From Trichoplusia ni (Eukaryota > Arthropoda > Insecta > Lepidoptera > Noctuidae): 64,000 nt of DNA. The position numbers and the translations under genes are program-made. The notes under the pieces are model-generated. The model was not told the origin of the DNA, searched no databases, and saw only the letters and a list, made by a program, of their open reading frames with translations. Positions 34,411-46,188 of this stretch are shown piece by piece. Location: NCBI RefSeq assembly GCF_003590095.1, contig NW_020799994.1, positions 248,001 to 312,000 on the forward strand, in the 5' to 3' direction. Each line of letters starts with the position of its first letter. The first letter of the stretch is position 1.

Positions 34411-35589
34411 GAAAATATTAATAAAATCTTTTACATGAATACAACATTATTTATTGTTTATTTTATTCGAATCCTGTTTCGATCAAATCAAATCGTTTAT
34501 TTGTTATACTTGCAGCTATTCATCCCTACTAATATTATAAATGCGCAATAACTCTGTCTGTCTGTCTGTTACGCTTTCACTTCTAAACCACTGAACTGAT
34601 TTTAATGAAATTTGGTACAGAGATAGAGTTTACTTTGAGAAAGAACATAGGATAGTTTTCATCCCGGACTTTTGAAGAGTTCTCTTGGGAACGAGATATA
34701 ACCGACCTCGACGCGGGCAAAAAAAGCTAGTTAAGAATAATGTTCATTCCATAATCAGCCACTTGGGCATATAAATTTTATTGAATATTAATATGATGAA
34801 ACATAGTATTCTAGTGATTACATATATATATATATAATGTAAATATTTACTTTTTTTCGCTAGCATGTATAAATGTGACATACTTTTTTAAAGTTTAGAG
34901 ATTTAAGATATTTAAATATTCTCATGAAGTTGACACCTAAATCGTGCAAGCCCACTGATAGGTCCGATCAGTTTCATCTTCTATCTTATTAAACATTTTG
35001 TAAACACGATAATAAGAAATTTAAAAGGGGGCTAGCCACTCGCTATCAATGCGATGAATTTCCAATTACCTATTGTGTTGGCAAAATACTTAAGAGAATA
35101 CGAACAGTGTCATATTTTAATACAATTTACATTGATTCATTGGCAATTGTAAATAGCGCAATCGGGGCCCTGTGTAATGCAAAGTGGTCTGCCGGACACT
35201 TACCGGCTAAAAATATCAAAATATCGGAATGGTTTTCTCTCCTTTCCTTATAATCGGGGACCAAACGTCTACTTTTGGCAGACTAACGCGAGATACAACT
35301 TGAGTCTACTGTCTAGGCTAACCTAAATGATTTATAATACCAAAAATAACGTCGCTCGATGAAACATTTATAATTTTAAGTATAAAGTATACCTACTTAA
35401 TTAAGCTTCTATCAATATTTAATCAATTGTTTGGATTATCTCAGCAAAAAATGTAATCAACCATTTTCTTAAGATTTTTTTCCATTTTCCAGATAATTAT
35501 TTTATAAAATACTAGGTATATGTACCAGTAACATTTACCTACATACTATGTAGACTTCAGTTTACAAGCAAAATATTTGTTTCCAAGTT
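34411..35589 (+). repeat. Long inverted repeat 2, left arm (1179 bp)
   Basis: It pairs with 35646-36824; coordinates sum to 71235 at both outer and inner ends, and no mismatch was seen in the stretches compared, including a (TA)n run of identical length. The loop is only 56 bp (35590-35645). The arm contains a Helitron-like repeat at 34523-34730. No protein-coding frame of note is present. An AATAAA sits at 34420-34425 near the outer tip. Confidence 0.93.
34523..34730 (+). mobile_element. Helitron-like repeat inside inverted repeat 2 (left copy)
   Basis: It begins TCCCTACTAATATTATAAAT, with (CTGT)n and CTAAACCACTGAACTGATTT in the body and GACGCGGGCAAAAAAAGCTAG at the end: a Lepidopteran Helitron-type pattern distinct from the Lep1 copies elsewhere in the window. 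The mirror copy is at 36505-36712. Confidence 0.7.
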
Positions 35590-35645
35590 ATCGTGGAGGT
35601 AGAGCAGCGTCCCTTACTGGCTATGCATGTTTCTTAATATCGAAC

Positions 35646-36824
35646 AACTTGGAAACAAATATTTTGCTTGTAAACTGAAGTCTACATAGTATGTAGGTAA
35701 ATGTTACTGGTACATATACCTAGTATTTTATAAAATAATTATCTGGAAAATGGAAAAAAATCTTAAGAAAATGGTTGATTACATTTTTTGCTGAGATAAT
35801 CCAAACAATTGATTAAATATTGATAGAAGCTTAATTAAGTAGGTATACTTTATACTTAAAATTATAAATGTTTCATCGAGCGACGTTATTTTTGGTATTA
35901 TAAATCATTTAGGTTAGCCTAGACAGTAGACTCAAGTTGTATCTCGCGTTAGTCTGCCAAAAGTAGACGTTTGGTCCCCGATTATAAGGAAAGGAGAGAA
36001 AACCATTCCGATATTTTGATATTTTTAGCCGGTAAGTGTCCGGCAGACCACTTTGCATTACACAGGGCCCCGATTGCGCTATTTACAATTGCCAATGAAT
36101 CAATGTAAATTGTATTAAAATATGACACTGTTCGTATTCTCTTAAGTATTTTGCCAACACAATAGGTAATTGGAAATTCATCGCATTGATAGCGAGTGGC
36201 TAGCCCCCTTTTAAATTTCTTATTATCGTGTTTACAAAATGTTTAATAAGATAGAAGATGAAACTGATCGGACCTATCAGTGGGCTTGCACGATTTAGGT
36301 GTCAACTTCATGAGAATATTTAAATATCTTAAATCTCTAAACTTTAAAAAAGTATGTCACATTTATACATGCTAGCGAAAAAAAGTAAATATTTACATTA
36401 TATATATATATATGTAATCACTAGAATACTATGTTTCATCATATTAATATTCAATAAAATTTATATGCCCAAGTGGCTGATTATGGAATGAACATTATTC
36501 TTAACTAGCTTTTTTTGCCCGCGTCGAGGTCGGTTATATCTCGTTCCCAAGAGAACTCTTCAAAAGTCCGGGATGAAAACTATCCTATGTTCTTTCTCAA
36601 AGTAAACTCTATCTCTGTACCAAATTTCATTAAAATCAGTTCAGTGGTTTAGAAGTGAAAGCGTAACAGACAGACAGACAGAGTTATTGCGCATTTATAA
36701 TATTAGTAGGGATGAATAGCTGCAAGTATAACAAATAAACGATTTGATTTGATCGAAACAGGATTCGAATAAAATAAACAATAAATAATGTTGTATTCAT
36801 GTAAAAGATTTTATTAATATTTTC
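35646..36824 (-). repeat. Long inverted repeat 2, right arm (1179 bp)
   Basis: Reverse complement of 34411-35589. Its outer tip adjoins the Dp1 3' region and contains a minus-strand AATAAA (36810-36815), so the Dp1 transcript may end inside it. Confidence 0.93.
36505..36712 (-). mobile_element. Helitron-like repeat inside inverted repeat 2 (right copy)
   Basis: Exact mirror of 34523-34730 within the palindrome. It was evidently carried along with the rest of the arm rather than inserted separately. Confidence 0.7.
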
Positions 36825-37503
36825 AAACACAATTTACTATATACACATTATTTTGTAAAAATATTCATTCTTGTCTTATTATTTATTGATTCATTATTTT
36901 TATAGGCAACATTATAAACATGATAAAAAATCGTGAAAACTATTATGTATGAAAAATAGAAATTTCATTATAATTTTATTTTAAATAAGTACACGGAATC
37001 AGTTTATTATGCATTCTATAAAGATGCATAAATTAAAAATACATCAACGTGTATTTATTATAAATATCAAAGTAAATAACAACTTATTAGAATGGCATTA
37101 CTCATAGATACATATAATAATAATATTTCATAAAAATAACGAAATAATGTAACCGAATACTTATTACAATAAAAATGGTTCGGCTCAACCTCATATTATT
37201 AATAATTCGAAAAGATCGCCATCAACAATGACAAACTTATCGAATAAATCACAAGTAAATCGTTATACAGTAGACTCCTCTATTCCATATTATTATGAGT
37301 GAGTACCAGATACATCTGTAAGTTTCAAGATTACATGGATGAATAGCAGATGTCGCAAAGCGAAGACAATGAGACGTGATCAGTCGCATTATCGTCGCGT
37401 TGGGACGTTACAGCCGAAATAAAACGCGGCGCACTCCACTTTTACACTATAGGCTTAAAAGTATGCACACATGCGAGTACATAAGGCGAGCTGATTAGCG
37501 CAA
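36810..37503 (-). other. Dp1 3' UTR
   Basis: AT-rich noncoding DNA downstream of the Dp1 stop. Candidate minus-strand AATAAA signals lie at 37054-37059 and 36810-36815. Confidence 0.5.
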
Positions 37504-40500
37504 TTAACGGCGCGGGCCCCAGGCGGCGGTGGGCGCGGGCGCGGCGGGTGCGGCAGCCCGCGGGCCCCCCGGCATTGTGGGGAACTCCTGCGTGGACGCC
37601 GTGTCGGGCGCGCGCTGCTCCCACGGCCCGCCCTTTACCACGAAGCCGGCAGTGCCGGGCGCGGCGGCCGACGCCGCTGCGGCCGCTCCTGCCGCAGCAT
37701 TGGCGGCCTCCCGCTCCCCTAACACGTCGCCGAAGTCTCCGAGCGACGGTGCGGCCGGACGCGTGTAACGATCAGCCACGTCCTGCATCTGTTTACGAGT
37801 GCAAATAATGTGAATAGGTCTCTTTCATTGTTACATTATTTCGGGTAAAATATTGGCAACACTTACATATTCTTCAGCTAAGTTTAGAAGATGGTCCTTA
37901 GCATCAAGTACATTCTCTTCGTCTCCTGTTATAACAACGATGCTGTCGTCACCCTGTTTCGGGAACCGAATATCAACCTTATAGTCATCCATAATACGTC
38001 GGATGTTTTTGCCCCTGAGACCAATGAGCCTCCTGTGAACTCGTGGATCGATATCCACCTCTTCGCGGCATTGGTTGTCCTGTATAAAAGATTAGAGTTT
38101 ATATATGTAATTCGTTTTGAAATAAACATAATATTTTTATTCGAAATACTGAATATTTTATTAGTTACATGAATATGAACTGACCAGTTGATGGACAATA
38201 GCCATAATGGCTTCCTTGGCTTGCTGAGCTTTGTCTTCATAACCCTGAATTGTGATTACATCATCATCAGGCTCGCCACGTTTAGGCAAATTTATTTGTA
38301 CTCCATAATCAGTGCGAATTTTGGTAATAACGGATCCTCCTTTACCAATCACCAAAGGATGGTATTCAGGATCCACTTTGAATTTCAGTTCATAAGACCT
38401 AAAAGTAAAATTTTTGGTATTATTATGTTGTTTGTTTATACTGAGTCTGATCTATCATGACCTTTTTGAATGACATGGTTGTCAAAGAACAATTAAGTGA
38501 CGTGAATTCAATTTTAAGCTCGAACATTTCCCAATTGATTTACTTAATGGACCGAAATAATTTTAGTTTTAAACAAAATACCGCTGGTTTACGTGTGCCA
38601 TTTTCGAGCAATTAAATTACTACGGCTAATATTAAATAAATAAATGAAGTGGTAATGGCATATTTGGTTTGGTAATCTTTGTGTTTGTTTTAATGTGTTT
38701 TTAGGCAAAAAGATACACCACCTTTGTTAACCTTCTTTTCAGTAACAGTAACTGAACTAATTACACTGTAGCTGTTTTTATTTCGTCAAATTTTAATAAT
38801 TTATTGATGGTAATAATTTACATATTTTATGTATCACGCACATAAGAGACAAAAAAATCCGATATATCTCATTCGAGGACATCAACCAAAAAGGCCAATT
38901 TATTGTAGGCAGATTATAAAATGTCAATCCGACCTTATGTAATAATTTTTGTTTTGTTAAAAAATATATATATATTATTGTGTCAATCTATACTTTTAAT
39001 AATATTATAAAGTTGAAGAGTTTGTTTGTTTGAACGCGCTAATCTCAGGAACTACTGCTTCGAATTGAAAAATTATTTTTGTGTTGAATAGACCATTTAT
39101 CAAGGAAGGCTATATAACATGACGCTGCGACTAATAGGAGCGAAGATACAATGGAAAATGTGGGAAAAACGGTTCAAGATCTTCTAACCACGTGGACGAA
39201 GTCGCGGGCAACAGCTAGTAAACTATAAAGTTAATTAATCGAAAGTTAATCTAAGTCTTACCTGAGAATTCTATCCTCTTTCTCTTTTTCCATGTCAACA
39301 ATTTTTTCTGTCAGGGCAACTTTGGCTTTCTCAACATTAGTTGGTGTGCCTGTCACCTGTATAATCATAAATTTGAGATATAAACAACATTTTTTTTATA
39401 AATCATTTATCATAATTTCTTATACAAACTTAGCATAAAAGACTAACAAATGATTATTTTAATTACCTTAACCAAGTCACTGGTGTCGTCATTTGGTGGG
39501 AGCAGAATATGAACATCATAAGTCTGCATCAGTTCTCTTCTCTTCTGTCCAGCAAGCAATCGATGCAGTTCATTCGGAACTTCAACATCAATTGTAATTG
39601 GCACCTAATTCAAAGTAAAAGAAATATGTTTTTTAGACAGCACTAGTAAGACATACTAATTTTGTTACAAACAACAAATAAAAACATAAATTACAATACC
39701 TGCTCAAGTAGAGCTTTTTTAGCTGCCTCGCAATTTTCTGGGCGGCCAGTAATTCTAATTATATCATTAGGGCCTGGTTCAGAATTATCATCGTCCTTGA
39801 CAGGCACGTCAGCTCCTTCAGTTGAGTCGCGTTCGGGGAATTTAATTTGGACGTCGTGTTCGGCGGTAATATCCTTGACTTTAGCACCACGGGCCCCCAT
39901 CACTGTACGATGGTGCCTTTGAGGAATTACACACTCGATAGTCACCTGATAGTAGAAAGTAGAAATCAGTACTTATGTATATTTATATCCAAAAAAATCT
40001 CATGTCACCATTTCTGTTACTGTCTGTCACATGTCTACTCTTTTGACATGGATAGACCAATTTTTAAATGCAAAACAGTAGGTCTGTGAATTATCATTTA
40101 GGAGTATAAAAATTATGTAACCGACATAATTTTTATACTCCTAAATGATAAGGGCTGTCCATCATGAACAATTTTTTTAAACATTTTTTGTTTTGTACAC
40201 AAATTTTTCAATACAAATAATGTTTATGGAAAAACAATGTTTGTCAGTTCAATCAGTAATATGATAAAATATAGCACGTTTTGAGTTGCATAAAGTCAAT
40301 CTCGTATTAAAATATCGAGAAATAAAAGTGTTCTTAGAATACTACTCGATAAATGCGTACCTTAGCTTCCAAATCTTCAATTATTTCGTTGATGCGAATC
40401 TTGGCGGCCTCAATGCAGTCCTTCGGTCCCTTGAGCACGACTCGGTCGCTGTTGACGCCCTGGCGCGGGAAGGAGATCTGCACGCCGCCGCAGTCGTCGG

Positions 40501-43500
40501 CGATGCGGCGTAACACCTCGCCGCGTCGTGCCACGAAGTGGCGGTGATGGCGCGGGGCCACCGACATCTCGCCCTCGGACACGTTGCTGATTTCGGCCAC
40601 CGCTGACTCTAGCTGCTTGCGGGCTGCCTCAACTTGCTCTTCGCGACCTAGATTATAAATATTTATTAGAAATTACTCATAACAAGTTTGGTCTTTAAAT
40701 CAAACAGAAAATGCGCAGCTTACCAATAATGAATATAGCTTCCTTATCTTCATCTTTCTCAGTCGGGAAGATGATTCGAGCGCCAGTCTGCTCCCGAATC
40801 TTCTTGATGTTTGCACCATTCTTGCCAATCAAGAATTTGTGGTGTTCAGGCTTGGCGCGAACGTGAGCCGTGTGTGACGTCAGTTCACGTTCGGACGCGT
40901 GGGCCAATAATTGCTGTTTAGCTTTCTCGACATCTTCGATAGGTCCTTTAATAACAACCTTGTCGCTGTCACTCTCTGCAGGTGGGAACTTAATAAGAAC
41001 TCCACCACACTCTTCCATAATGGAATGAATAAGTTTGCCACCAGCTCCAATAAGAGAATTGTAATACTTAGGCGCAATAGTGACTTCCTCTGTTACAACA
41101 TTGGCTTTTTCATTGTGTATCTGTTGAATCCTTTTAACAGCATCTTCAACATTTTCACGTTTACCTCTCACGGTAATAACATCGCTATCATCGCCTTCGG
41201 CTGGAAGATCAATCACAGTTTGAGTTTCATCTCGGATTTTCCTTAAATTAGCACCACCTTTGCCGATAATAAACTTGTGGAACTGCTTGAAAATCGGTAC
41301 TTCTTGGACATAGGAAGACTCCGCTATTTCTTTGATGATCTTGTGCAAATACTTTTCACATCTCTCAATGTCTTCCTGAGGTCCCCTTAACTTGATAGGA
41401 CTCCTCTTTTGTCCCTGATCGGGCAAGGAAATAAGCACGCGCTCGAACTTCTCACGAAGTTCCTTAATCTTTTCTCCTCGGACTCCAATAAGAGATTTGA
41501 TGTATCTATGGTCGACATAGACTTCCTTAGTTCTTTCATTTTCCAATTTCATGACCATTTCTCTTAGTTCCCTCTCAGCATCGGCAACTCCTTGATGGCT
41601 ACCTTCGATGCGAATAATATTGTTGCCTTCGTTTTCAATAATGTTAATAACTACCCCAGTCTCATCCTTCAGTCTATTAACTGTAAATAAAAGGTTACTT
41701 GAGTATTTGTATCACAAAATGAAACATAATTGAATTAATTTATTAGTAAACCTACTGTTAGTTCCATTCTTGCCAATAATATGCTTGAAGAATTTGGGAT
41801 CAACCGACAGTTCGACGTAAGTCAGGGTAGCAAGCAAGTTCTTCACAAAGTCATCTAACTCAACTTGTGCACGTTCCACTTCCTCAGGGGGACCATCAAT
41901 CTTCACCTTATCTTCAGAGTGAGTTATATCAACATGTACCTGCAGGCAAATTTAAATGTAAATAGAAGCATCTAGAAATGAATATTAAAGATAGACTTGC
42001 TATAACTTGAGAACGGCTAAACCAGTATTTGTCTTATTTTAGTCTTGAAATATTTGTATTTGTACCAATTTTTGTCTGCCTTCATCGTCGACGGTTGGGC
42101 AGTACGTAGTTCTCCTGTACAGGTAGTCACTTAATAAAGACAATATACTAACCTTTGAGAAGTCTTGAGTTATCTTTTTAATGTTAGAACCATGCTTTCC
42201 AATTATATACTTATGGATCCATGTGGGAGCATCAACAGTTGCAGTTTTAACAGAGTTCGCTTTTTCACAGACTTTTGAGAGAGCTGTTAAACAAAAAAAA
42301 AATGAAGTGCTAAGACACATTCTATATGTAGGTATAAATATTTTTTTATACAATGACAAGTTATTTACCAAGGCCGATTTTGTTGTGAGGGCCATGTAGA
42401 GTGATAGTTCCAGTAGGTGAGTCTGGAGGAGGCATCTCCACAGACACTTCAGTCTCCTTCAAAATCTCTTGGATAGTTGTTCCACGAGCGCCAATTACGT
42501 ATTTGTGCTGAGATTTGGGTACTTCAACACGCACTGTTGAACATTTCTTGACCTGATAATAAATATTTACTATTAATATTGCATTGCCAAGTAATAAAGA
42601 TCAATCTTCGAAAGTTGCAATGTATTGTCTGTGGGTAACTCATATAAAAACAGCAAATTTAACAGTAGGTATATTTACCATCTCCTCATAAATTTGCTCG
42701 ATTTGCGCTTTAGCAGCAAGCACTCCATTTTTCTCGCCAGCAATAACGATCTCATCGCTTTGCGTGGACGCGGGCGGGATGTGAATGCGAGCTCCGGTCT
42801 CAGCGCTAAGCGCCGACGCACGCTCGCCGTAAGGGCCCTGGATGAACGGGTGGTAGATCTTCGGGATCTTGATACGCTCCAAAGCTTTGCGCGACTAGAG
42901 AATAATAATAATAAATTAAATAAGTGATACTTGCTAACTATCATTTTTAAGGTAAAAAGTCTTGCAAATAAATAATAGTCATAAAAAACTAAATATATAT
43001 ATTCACCTGTTCTTCAGAACAGACTCGGATTTCATGTTCAGCTTTTTCAATGCCCTCCTTGGTGCCAGTTATAGTGATAGTCTCACTAGTGTCTGCAATG
43101 CCAGGGACACTGATTTTAGTAGCGGTGACCTTTTCCAATTCCTTCAGCTTTTGGCCTTGTTTTCCTAAGATCCATCGGTGGTGTTCCTTAGGAATGTTAA
43201 CCTGCTTGCTTGCCTAGAAATAATGAATTTGAATATAAAAATTCGAAATGGCTGTAGTAAATACAAGTTATAGACTTTTTTTCATGTTTCTTGTACCTGT
43301 TGTTGGAAGTGGGTCAAGATGAGGCGCCGAGCATCAAGAACAGCACTATGTTTGCCAGTTATCAGAAAAGTCAAACTGCCATCCTTGCTGGTAGATATTT
43401 CAATATGGGCGCCGGTATCTTTAGTAATAGATTGACAGGTTCTCAATGACTCGCCTTCGCCGAAAGTGTTAGCATTATCAAGTTTTCTCTCTTCATATGG

Positions 43501-44196
43501 CACATGGAACACCTAAAAGGAAACCATAATCTTGTACTTCTTCATAATTACTAGCTTGAGATAAATATAATATAATTTAGTTTGATTTCAGTAGTGTCAA
43601 AATTGATAAGATAGCTTAAAAATGAAATGTAATTAGACAAATTAGTAGTCTTATAATATTAAAACTTAAAAGAGATATTTTACTTATCAACTCATTTGGT
43701 TTTTATTATCTGAAAGAACTGTTATATTATTACAAAACATACTACTTATCAATAGCTATTACTGATTACGTAAGATTTAACGCACATGTGTCGTCCACGT
43801 GTACCTACTTTGACTTATGAGTTTAAGTGAAAGTACAAAGTAATGACTTTAAAATAATATAACATTTATACGACGTGTTTTTCCTCTACACAATATGTCA
43901 ACTTCACATTCGAAAATATGGACTTCTTGACCTATAAATGAGTGTTATCTATAAATTTAATCAAGTTTAATGTTCACCTGGGTATGCAGTGACGATCCAA
44001 CGCGAAGCTTGTTTGTAGTTTGTTGAATGCTGCGTTGAACCGGCGGCTGCGAGTGCGGCAAAGCCGGGAATAGATCGTCGTATGCGTAAGAAGCATTATT
44101 TTCAAAGTTTGCGTTATTCATCTCCTCAACATGCACGGGTATCTCAGAGTGTACAGGAATCATATCGCCAACCATCATGGATTGCTGATGCATCAT
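37504..44196 (-). CDS. Dp1: Dp1/vigilin, multi-KH-domain RNA-binding protein
   Basis: Exons in transcript order: 44196-43978, 43512-43297, 43213-43007, 42894-42679, 42552-42369, 42283-42153, 41939-41756, 41680-40724, 40647-40361, 39945-39700, 39604-39467, 39356-39262, 38398-38185, 38079-37867 and 37788-37504. The 1263 residues match the vigilin family (about 1270-1300). About fourteen KH repeats are visible by their GxxG cores, for example IIGKHGSNIKKI, IIGKGGANLRKI, LIGKNGANIKKI, VIGKGGSVITKI and LIGLRGKNIRRI. A degenerate one leads, and some have lost the core (LAGQKRREL, FVARRGEV). Vigilin binds mRNAs and ribosomes and is implicated in translation and heterochromatin; Drosophila DDP1 binds single-stranded pyrimidine-rich satellite DNA. 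The last exon is GC-rich and encodes an Ala/Pro/Gly-rich tail. Start ATGATG at 44196 follows an acceptor at 44242. Confidence 0.95.
38987..39219 (+). mobile_element. Helitron-like Lep1 repeat in a Dp1 intron
   Basis: It starts TCTATACTTTTAATAATATT and ends GTCGCGGGCAACAGCTAGT. It lies in the intron between Dp1 exons 39262 and 38398, antisense to the gene, and has no effect on the splice sites. It is clearly the same family as 16585-16840. Confidence 0.8.
40091..40151. repeat. Perfect 28-bp stem hairpin in a Dp1 intron
   Basis: TTATCATTTAGGAGTATAAA plus eight bases (40091-40118) is exactly complementary to 40124-40151 across a 5-base loop. It lies between Dp1 exons 40361 and 39945. It may be a miniature foldback element. 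Confidence 0.9.
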
Positions 44197-45432
44197 TTTC
44201 GTCCCCTCCAGCAGTCCTTGTTCGCGCCAAGTCGTTACAGTACTAAACAAGTCAAATAGATTACATTTTACTGTTAATGAAGTCAGCTTACACAAATACA
44301 CACAGTTCTTATTTGCATTGATATATTTGAACAATTGTTTTTAACCTATTCATACTAAACTTGTGCTCATTAAATACATCATTGAATAGAAATTACATTG
44401 ATTGTACTGTTAAAGTATAATAAAGGACACTGCAATATATTGTGTGGCAAGAATCACAACTGAAAAAACTAGATTATACAATTTTACAGGCTGAAGATAC
44501 TTAATTAGCTGAATAATATGAAATTAAATAAATACTTAAGTACTACAGCGGGACATTATTTTGTTCTGTGTTATCCGTTACTCATATTCTCAATTCAAAT
44601 ACTAAAATCATAATATAATATTAAAGATTTTTAAAAGAGACAGTTAGATTTGACAGTCCATTTATTACATTAGAAAAATGTCCCCACTGTTTATAAACGC
44701 TAAATCAATAAACCTTGCGCTAATCTTAACAATTAGATTAGGCAGATCAACAAGTTATTGAGATTTCAATATGATTAGATTTATGATTATGGTTGCCCAG
44801 TGTATTTCAGTAATAATCATAAACTAATCAACAGGAATAATTCATTACATTACATTGATAAATAGAAGTTGAATAAAAAGTTACTTTAATTTTAATATTT
44901 AAAGTAGGTATGCAGACTGAAATATCTTTAAGTTGAGTTTCATAAGTAACATGTAGATAAACATTCTTATTACTTCATAACTTCATATTACTCAAAATAT
45001 CATACCTACAAATAGGATCTAAGGTACAAAATCTAATAAGAATACTGTAATCAGTGAATGGGTAAATAAAACCCTGAATATCACATTATATCATAACAAT
45101 AAAACTTTGTACATAAGATCACAGTGAAATTGGTAGATGAGTATAGGCATAATTCATATGTTTTATGGTGCACATGTAGAAGAGTGGGTGTTCATACACA
45201 CTACGATAGCAAATATTTTTGTATGTTGGAGTTAAACTAAGGCGATCTTTCAATACATACACGTGATTACAGAGTCCTTTTAATTGTACCATATATTTGA
45301 GTATAACTCTTGTGAAAATAAGTTAAAAAATTAAGACTTCATAAAAATTGGCATCCCGATTTTGATAATACGTGTCACCTTCCAGCACATTTGACGTGGA
45401 ACTCGTCTTAACAAAATACAAAAACACTCACC
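44197..45432 (-). other. Dp1 5' UTR fragment and first intron
   Basis: The acceptor TTTAG precedes 44242, so 44242-44197 is 5' UTR. A good donor (CTTACG/GTGAGT, exon end 45432) suggests the upstream noncoding exon lies at 45433 and above. The intron is AT-rich and holds nothing recognisable. Confidence 0.5.
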
Positions 45433-46188
45433 GTAAGTACTGTAGCTAATCAACCTGGATGATTATCCTTAAGCCGCCAGGATCGCTTATTTTCTCCTGC
45501 GCAGAAATTAACATTAATTAATAAATAACTAATTATTAAAGCAATAAATTTATAATCTACGAACAGACACACACGTACCCAGCTGCAGTAGCGAGAGAAA
45601 TATGCAGTAATGCACAGACTATAAATGGAATATCTACCGACAATATAATGCATAGACAATTATAAGTGGTAACTACACCTACATAATTTAAAGATTGAAT
45701 TGGACTTCGATAGACTGAATTGATTGATTGATATTGAATAAATATTGTGTAGGATTAATAACATATCTTTAGAAAAAATCAGTACTTCTGTTACTGAATT
45801 CCTTCGTTTGCCACAAAACTTTCAACAACATCATTGTTTTCTTTTCTAATGAATTGTCGGTAAAAGTGTAATATCTTTATCGATTTGTTTAGTAAAGAAG
45901 ATCACATACATTTCAGGTATACCTACTAGAGTTGAATAAAGGTTGATATTTATTCCGTTGATAAAATCAATTTGCGACTATTTTTAATTTCACAGAAATG
46001 TCTATGTCTATGGTAAGACAAAATAAATTTAAAGACTGGCAACATCATCCTATCTTGAAGGAAGGCTAGGTTGTGGATGGCTTGCTAAATAAAATCCACG
46101 AATTTACAAAAGATATTGTGAAGAGCATTTACGTGTTTGTACTCAGATTTTGTGATCGCTGAGCTTCTACTCTTTTGACAAATGAATA
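45433..46188. promoter_or_regulatory. Shared divergent promoter region of Dp1 and SF3B1
   Basis: About 750 bp separates the proposed Dp1 5' exon donor (minus) from the SF3B1 start codon (plus). No TATA box is obvious. Head-to-head housekeeping genes over a short gap usually share a bidirectional promoter; that is inference here. Confidence 0.45.

Noticed and set aside
37442..37808. Open frames antisense to the Dp1 last exon
   Set aside because: High GC content removes stop codons on both strands; the minus-strand frame continues the KH protein in phase and is the real one.
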